Below the pieces are notes generated by a model. That model saw only the letters and a program-made list of their open reading frames with translations. It was not told the DNA's origin and did no database searches. Positions 49,657-54,280 of a stretch of 54,280 nucleotides of DNA are shown here, piece after piece. The position numbers and the translations under genes were made by a program. Location: assembly GCA_963839175.1 (NCBI GenBank), contig CAWIUB010000040.1, forward strand, positions 1 to 54,280, given 5' to 3'. The DNA is from CAWIUB01 sp963839175. GTDB taxonomy: Bacteria; Actinomycetota; Actinomycetes; Mycobacteriales; Jatrophihabitantaceae. Every line of letters begins with the position of its first letter. Position 1 is the stretch's first letter.

Positions 49657-50760
49657 ATGACGGCGTCACAGGCGCTGGCGGCGTGGGGGGCGTACAGCCG
49701 GGACGACCCGTTCCCGGTGTTCGCCGAGGTCCGTGAGCTAGGCGCGGTGCACGAGGTGACGCTGGTCGACGGGCACCGCGCCTGGCTGGTGGTCCGCTAC
49801 GAGGAGACGCGCGCCGCTCTGAACGACCCGCGACTGTCGAAGGACATGCATGCGGCGCTCGCCATGGACGCCGATCTTGTGGCAGAGGGGCTTCCCGGAC
49901 CGGCGTTCGCGCGGCATATGCTCAGCGTCGACCCGCCCGATCACACCCGGCCGCGCCGTTGGTACATGACCGCCGACCCGGGCGGGGTGTCGGCGTTGAC
50001 GATGCAGAAGCTGCTGGACCTGGGGTCCTACCAGACGGCGTGGACGATGCTGCACCGCTACCGGAGCGCGATGGTCCGGCCGCGCCGCGAGGTCCTCACC
50101 GGGCGGGTCGAGGTCGACGAGACGTTCCTCGGCGGGGAACGCCCGGGCGTGCGCGGGCGCGGCGCGCTGGGCAAGACGCTGGTGGTGATCGCGGTGGAAC
50201 TGCGCGAGCCGCGCGGCTACGGCCGCGCCAGGATGAGCATCATCCCCAACGCCGAGGCGAAGACCCTGCGCAAGTTCCTGATCACCACCGTCGAGCCCGG
50301 TGCCACGGTCGTGACCGAGGGCTGGGCCGCCTACCCCACGGCGTGCCGGGACTGGTTCGCCCACGAGCCGCACCCGGTCTCCGGCTCCGGGCAGCAGGCC
50401 AACGAGCTGCTGCCCGCCGTGCACCGCGTCGCTGCGCTGTGCAAGCGGTGGCTGCTGGGTACCCATCAAGGACGCGTCGAGGCCGACCACCTGCAGTCCT
50501 ACCTGGAAGTTCTGCTTCCGCTTCAACCGGCGCCACTCCCGCGCCCGCGGGCTGCTGTTCTACCGCCTCATGCAATACGCCACCGCCACGCCGCCGCTGA
50601 CCTACCGACAACTGGTGGCCGACCCGCGCCCCAAGGCGATCAAACCGCCCGACGTGAAGGGACCGCGATCCCGGCCCGGCAGCCCTCGCCCACCGCCCGA
50701 AGACCGGCCCTGACGTGCAACAGAGAGCCTCGAGTGACCCAGCACGCCCAGTGGCACTGA
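49657..50760 (+). pseudogene. In-frame chimera: cytochrome P450 N-terminus fused to IS1595-type transposase
   Basis: Residues 1-~98 (DDPFPVFAEVRELGAVHEVTLVDGHRAWLVVRYEETRAALNDPRLSKDM ... HMLSVDPPDHTR) are the start of a bacterial cytochrome P450. From ~100 the frame continues as an ISXO2-type transposase lacking its zinc ribbon: GVSALTMQKLLDLGSYQTAWTMLHRYRSAMV, VEVDETFLGGERPGVRGRGALGKTLVVIAVE, HQGRVEADHLQSYLE. Near 50508 a one-base shift moves the true transposase end (FCFRFNRRHSRARGLLFYRLM) to another frame ending ~50713. Both parent proteins are broken, but a 367-residue fusion can be read. Confidence 0.85.
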
Positions 50761-50779
50761 AATGGATAAAACCCACTAG

Positions 50780-51469
50780 ATGGGTGATTCCGTGAAGGGG
50801 GGGTGGACGGCCGGACGGGTGGTGTCCTTGGTCATCGGGTCGGTGCTCGGACTGATCGCGCTCGCCGTGCTCGCCGGCGCCGGGGCTGCGACGTGGGCGA
50901 CGAATAGCCAACGTGACTCGGCTGGTTTCCTGACCAGCGACACCCACAGGTTCGCCACGCCGTCATACGCGATCACCAGCGGAGGCATCGACCTGGGTAC
51001 CGGGACCGACTGGGTAACCCCGGCGGATATCTTCGGCACGGTACGAATCCGGGCGACTGCCACCGATCCAACGGCCGGCGTCTTCATCGGCGTCGGGTCG
51101 CAGGCGGCGGTCGACCGCTATCTGGCCGGTGTCGGCCATGAGGTCGTGACGAACTGGGCGAACGGCGACACCCGCTACGAGCCGGGCAGGGCCGGGAGAC
51201 CGCAGACCACTCCGGGCGACGCGGCGATCTGGACGGTGCAGGCTTCCGGCCAGGGCACCCAGACGCTGAGCTGGCGTCCGGTCAGCGGTCAGTGGGAGGT
51301 CGTGGTGATGAACCCGGACGGCGCCGCCGGGATGTCGGTTACCGCAGACGCCGGCGCCACCGTCCCTGACCTGGCTTGGTTCGCGGTCATCCTGTTCGCC
51401 ATCGGCGGGGTGCTGCTGCTCGCCGCGGTCGCCCTCGTCGTCGTTCCGGTTGTTCGTGCCAGCCGGTGA
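50780..51469 (+). CDS. Two-TM hypothetical membrane protein
   Basis: 229 residues. TM helices at ~12-36 (AGRVVSLVIGSVLGLIALAVLAGAGAA) and ~200-224 (LAWFAVILFAIGGVLLLAAVALVVV) enclose an extracytoplasmic beta-rich domain (TPADIFGTVRIRATATDPTAGVFIGVGSQAAVDRYLAGVGHEVV). The pattern is familiar from actinobacterial genomes, but the function is unknown. The gene starts right at the end of the IS1595 remnant; GTG 50792 (VKGGWTAG) may be the native start. Confidence 0.8.
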   Translation: MGDSVKGGWTAGRVVSLVIGSVLGLIALAVLAGAGAATWATNSQRDSAGFLTSDTHRFATPSYAITSGGIDLGTGTDWVTPADIFGTVRIRATATDPTAGVFIGVGSQAAVDRYLAGVGHEVVTNWANGDTRYEPGRAGRPQTTPGDAAIWTVQASGQGTQTLSWRPVSGQWEVVVMNPDGAAGMSVTADAGATVPDLAWFAVILFAIGGVLLLAAVALVVVPVVRASR

Positions 51470-51477
51470 GCCGTGAC

Positions 51478-51605
51478 GCCATGAGCAGCGTCGCCCTCGT
51501 GTTGCATTGCAGGTAGCCATCGGCGAGCACAGCCGAGGCGCTGATCTCGTCGGAGGCGTTGTAGCCGAACGCGATCTCGTCGCGCATGAAGTTCGTGCGC
51601 TTCTG
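51478..51605 (-). pseudogene. Transglutaminase-like domain fragment
   Basis: QKRTNFMRDEIAFGYNASDEISASAVLADGYLQCNTRATLLMA matches the segment around the active Cys of transglutaminase-like proteins (IxFGYN...ASxVLADGYGQCNTKATLLMALL). About 40 residues; His and Asp of the triad are absent. Confidence 0.6.
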
Positions 51606-51621
51606 GCCGGTACCCGCCTGC

Positions 51622-51948
51622 CTAGCTTGTCGGCGCCTGCGGTTGCGCAGGCTGCGATTCCGCAGTTGCGGCCTTCGTCGCTGCGGTCGCTGACGGGTCG
51701 GGTGCCGAGGCATCTTCCGGCGGCTCGGTCGTCGTCTGCGGCGCAATCTTCTCTTGATACTTGGCGACACTTTCTTGCGCCTTGGACAGGCCCTTTTGCA
51801 GCAAGTCCAGATAGGACGAAGTCATCTGCTTGCGGCGCTCCGGGTCTTTAAGAGCCTCCAGGGCCTTCTCAAACTCCGCGGAGATCTCGGTGAACTGGCG
51901 CTTCGCGGCCTCAAGAAAGTCCTGTCCTTTGTGGGGATTCTCCGACAT
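51622..51948 (-). CDS. Small coiled-coil hypothetical protein
   Basis: 108 residues. The first ~68 (FLEAAKRQFTEISAEFEKALEALKDPERRKQMTSSYLDLLQKGLSKAQESVAKYQEKI) form amphipathic helices likely to coil. The tail is Thr/Pro/Ala/Gln-rich and disordered. Shape recalls phasin-like granule proteins, but there is no specific signature. ATG 51948; complete-looking. Confidence 0.6.
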   Translation of the reverse strand: MSENPHKGQDFLEAAKRQFTEISAEFEKALEALKDPERRKQMTSSYLDLLQKGLSKAQESVAKYQEKIAPQTTTEPPEDASAPDPSATAATKAATAESQPAQPQAPTS

Positions 51949-52024
51949 GACGGCCCGATCCCTTCATGATGGGTCACCGCAACCCTACCCTCAGCAGTTC
52001 GCCTGGTCTCCGGCCCAGCAGCCT

Positions 52025-52547
52025 CCGCCGTGCGCACCGTCGCCAGCCTCCACGTCGTAACCGGCAGATCAACAAAACCGACCCCAACGACGCCCGCTCC
52101 GTCGCCGTCGCCGCGCTCCGCGCCCAGGACCTGCCGCAGCTGACCGCCGAGGACCACACCATAGTGTTGCGGGTCTGGTCGCCCCGCTACCGGGACCTGG
52201 GCCGGCTGCGCACCCAGCTGCTGTGCCGACTGCACAGCGTCCTGTGCGAGCTGGTGCCCGACGGGTTTCCGCAGAGAACCCTCCGCGGGCCAGGCGATCG
52301 AGGACCTCGACCGCATCGTGGCCGATTCCCCCATAGCGCAGGCGAAACTCGAGCTCGCCCGAGACCTGGTCGCCGACCTACAGCGCTGGACACACAACGC
52401 CGGGAGGCCAAACGCCGCACCGCCCAGGCCGTCGCCGCGGCCCACACCACGATCACTGAGATCGACGGGGTGGGGCCGATCGTGGCCAGCACCGTACTGG
52501 GCTACGTCCGCAACATCCGCCGCTTCCGCACCCGGGACCACTTCTGA
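52025..52547 (+). pseudogene. IS110-family transposase remnant
   Basis: KTDPNDARSVAVAALRAQDLPQLTAEDHTIVLRVWSPRYRDLGRLRTQLLCRLHSVLCELVPDGF, then (shifted) AQAKLELARDLVADLQR, then (shifted back) TEIDGVGPIVASTVLGYVRNIRRFRTRDHF, the order of IS110 transposases with the DEDD first part and the transposase-20 domain. N- and C-termini and the catalytic Ser region are lost. Confidence 0.8.
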
Positions 52548-52639
52548 CAGACCGTCCCTTCCCAGCCCGCGATGAGGTCCGAGGAGCCGACGCAGCCTGG
52601 GATTCAGACCTCCTGTGAATCGCGAACGCCGCACTCGGG

Positions 52640-52941
52640 CCCGCCGGATGTCCCGCGGTCCTCGGGTTGGCGACGAGGCGGCGTGGCACGCGGATATCGA
52701 CGCCAACAAGATCACCCCAGTCGCACACCGGCAACCGCGCGGCGCTGCGATCACCTCAAGATCAACCGTGACGACCTACAAGTCTGTCGCGCACCCTACG
52801 CAACTGCGATCGGCTCGCACCGTCGCCGAAGATCACGCCTTCGTGCCGAACCTGCGCCGCGGCCACTACAGACTCACCGCACCGCTGCCGGTGCATCACC
52901 GCGTCCGCACCGCGCCCGCCGAACTCTCGCGCTGCCTCTGA
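52640..52941 (+). pseudogene. IS6-family transposase C-terminal remnant
   Basis: LRSARTVAEDHAFVPNLRRGHYRLTAPLPVHHRVRTAPAELSRCL ends at the stop 52939-52941 and matches the IS6 C-terminus (xFRSARTVxxGHAFVQNLRRGHYEL...RVRTAFDELARxL). Upstream residues are scrambled by shifts. Confidence 0.6.
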
Positions 52942-53199
52942 CGTCCGCCGCCAGGGCGCCCCCACCGGCTCGAGGCGTGCCGCGTCGGGCCAACGCAACA
53001 GCGCCTTCATTCCGTATCGCCACGCCCGGCGGCACGTCCGGAGCTTCACCGCCAGTCAAAAACCTTGTCGTAAACCGGCGGGCTCCTGTACGTCATCCGG
53101 GGGAAGCCAGGCTCGCCGCTCGGATCGGGCCACCGCGCATCAACGACGATTCGGGCCATCTCGCGGGCTGTCGCGCAAGTGCAGCGGACGACAGTGCAG
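52942..53199. other. Stretch without a supported gene
   Basis: About 260 bp; I see nothing coding here. Confidence 0.25.
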
Positions 53200-53432
53200 C
53201 GGACGAGTACCCACTACTCGCGACGACCATCGCGGACAGCCGCATCGTATAGCACGACGAGTGCGCGGCGGCGATGAGCTGTTCCGGGCTGGTGGTGCCG
53301 TCGGCGTTGTCAGCGGCCCGCTTCGGCGAAGGAGACCTCGTGCGTGCCGACACCTGAGCTGACGAGTTCGACCTGGCCCGAGCCCTGCTGGTGCGTGCCG
53401 GTCCAGGCGGTGCGAGCAGTACGAATGGGCAT
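53200..53432 (-). pseudogene. OsmC-family peroxiredoxin, N-terminal frameshifted fragment
   Basis: ATG 53432 opens MPIRTARTAWTGTHQQGSGQVELVSSGVGTHEVSFAEAGR. One base later the frame continues as KRAADNADGTTSPEQLIAAAHSSCYTMRLSAM, with the first redox Cys of OsmC in SSCYTM. Homology ends near 53220; the second half with the other Cys is gone. Confidence 0.75.
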
Positions 53433-53524
53433 GACGTTCTGCTTCGATTCTCGTGGCCTCATTCTGGTCTCGACAGCAGATCGACGAACACCGGGTCCCG
53501 TTGGTCCGGGTTTAGAGTCGCGTC

Positions 53525-54277
53525 GTGTTGCTGCTGCCCTGGCACCTGTTCGATGACCTGACAGGCGGCCTGAACGCAACCCTGCCAGCCGGCACCGTCG
53601 AGGTCCGCGCGCGGCCGGGCTCGACCGGTGCGCCGTGGACCGATCTGATCGATCTGTATCGGCCGCTGCGCGACGCGATCGCGGGCGGCGACGGTGTCCC
53701 GGTCGTGCTGAGCGGCGACTGCGTGGCGTCGCTCGCCGTCATCGCGGGAATCCAGCAACGGGGCGTCGAGGCGTCCCTGATCTGGTTCGACGCGCACGGC
53801 GACTTCCACACCGAGGACACCACGACGTCGGGCTACCTGGGCGGCCTCCCGCTCGCGAAGGCGGTCGGCCGCGGCGATCCGACGCTGCCCGTCGGGCTCG
53901 GGCTCACGCCGCTGCCCGAACCGTCCGTGCTTCTCGTCGACGGCCGTGATCTCGACCCGGCCGAGGTCGAGGCGCTGGCGAGTTCCGCCGTCGGACACGC
54001 ATCCGTCGCCGGCCTGGACGCGTCGCCTGCGGACGGGCCGGTCATCGTCCACGTCGACCTCGACGTGATCGACCCGGCGGAGTTGACCGGCCTGCGCTTT
54101 CCCGCTCCTGGGGGACCGGCGCTGCCGGCCGTCGCAGCCGCCGTCCGAACCATCGCGCAGGCGCGGCAGGTGGTCGCATTGGACGTCGCGGCGACATGGC
54201 GACCCGAGGACGCCGACCGCGCGCAGACCGACGCCGCTCTCGCCGCCGTCCTCGCGGCAGCCGGCGCCGAGACCTGA
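53525..54277 (+). CDS. Arginase-family (ureohydrolase) protein
   Basis: 250 residues from GTG 53525. Mn-binding motifs: SGDCVASLA (GGDH equivalent), WFDAHGDFHT (DAHxD) and VHVDLDVIDPAEL (DxDxxDP). Shorter than classic arginase (~300) and the first motif has GDC in place of GGDH, as in actinobacterial arginase-family proteins of unknown substrate. May act on a guanidino compound. No cofactor or operon partner adjacent. Confidence 0.9.
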   Translation: MLLLPWHLFDDLTGGLNATLPAGTVEVRARPGSTGAPWTDLIDLYRPLRDAIAGGDGVPVVLSGDCVASLAVIAGIQQRGVEASLIWFDAHGDFHTEDTTTSGYLGGLPLAKAVGRGDPTLPVGLGLTPLPEPSVLLVDGRDLDPAEVEALASSAVGHASVAGLDASPADGPVIVHVDLDVIDPAELTGLRFPAPGGPALPAVAAAVRTIAQARQVVALDVAATWRPEDADRAQTDAALAAVLAAAGAET

Positions 54278-54280
54278 TCC

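Overview
This window is high-GC actinobacterial DNA. The evidence is a conserved housekeeping block in typical actinobacterial order: zinc metalloprotease (DUF2342) - tilS - hpt - ftsH - folE - folP - folB - folK - DUF3180 - DUF6779, then DUF2520 - panC - nadB - nadC - coaX. GTG starts are frequent, GTGA stop/start overlaps are common, there is an F420-type LLM oxidoreductase, and a surface protein carries a class-E-type LAxTG sorting signal. The order resembles Frankiales/Jatrophihabitans-type or related actinomycetes. That placement is inference from gene order; I could not run a search.

Layout. (A) 1-4240 is a nested mobile region. An IS630-type transposase gene is cut by the 3' part of an antisense group II intron, whose reverse transcriptase is cut in turn by a small serine-recombinase element (ribbon-helix-helix protein, small ORF, recombinase). 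An exact 23-bp inverted repeat points outward at both ends of that element. (B) 4215-7726 is a large cell-wall-anchored DUF11/DUF5979 surface protein gene. It has lost its 5' end and carries five single-base indels, all in homopolymer runs. (C) 7756-22330 is the intact housekeeping core: purine salvage, tRNA lysidine synthesis, membrane proteolysis, tetrahydrofolate, pantothenate, NAD and CoA. Many genes overlap by 4 bp (GTGA). (D) 22361-26233 holds an oxidoreductase, DUF1918, a methyltransferase, a NarL-type response regulator with a truncated kinase, LapA and GlsB-type membrane proteins.

(E) 26240-33650 is a degraded stretch. It holds a G-quadruplex-rich segment, an ISL3 pseudogene, a C-free AT-rich island, csbD and tetR with matching palindromic operators, fragments of a protease, a holin-like protein and a recombinase, an intact IS4-type element with 10-bp target duplications, and a stand-alone LigD-type polymerase. 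(F) 33679-36423 is furA-katG. (G) 36424-53500 is a second accessory/graveyard zone. It contains an intact IS1595 element, an OafA-like acyltransferase with an SGNH domain, a tRNA-Gly 3' fragment with its terminator, a DUF6941 gene divergent from a BrnT-like toxin and RHH antitoxin pair, VOC, GNAT and thioesterase genes, an in-frame P450-transposase chimera, and fragments of IS3, IS110, IS6, OsmC, HAF-repeat, transglutaminase and methyltransferase genes. (H) An intact arginase-family gene closes the window.

The core genes look healthy while the accessory zones are dense with frameshifted fragments, so the window reads as a conserved chromosomal backbone flanked by repeated mobile-element insertion and decay. 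The best candidates for under-described systems are the three-gene serine-recombinase element with borrowed 3' coding sequence, the TA/DUF6941 divergent locus with a shared palindrome, and a 51-bp in-frame repeat in DUF6779 whose sequence also forms the 3' end of folP.
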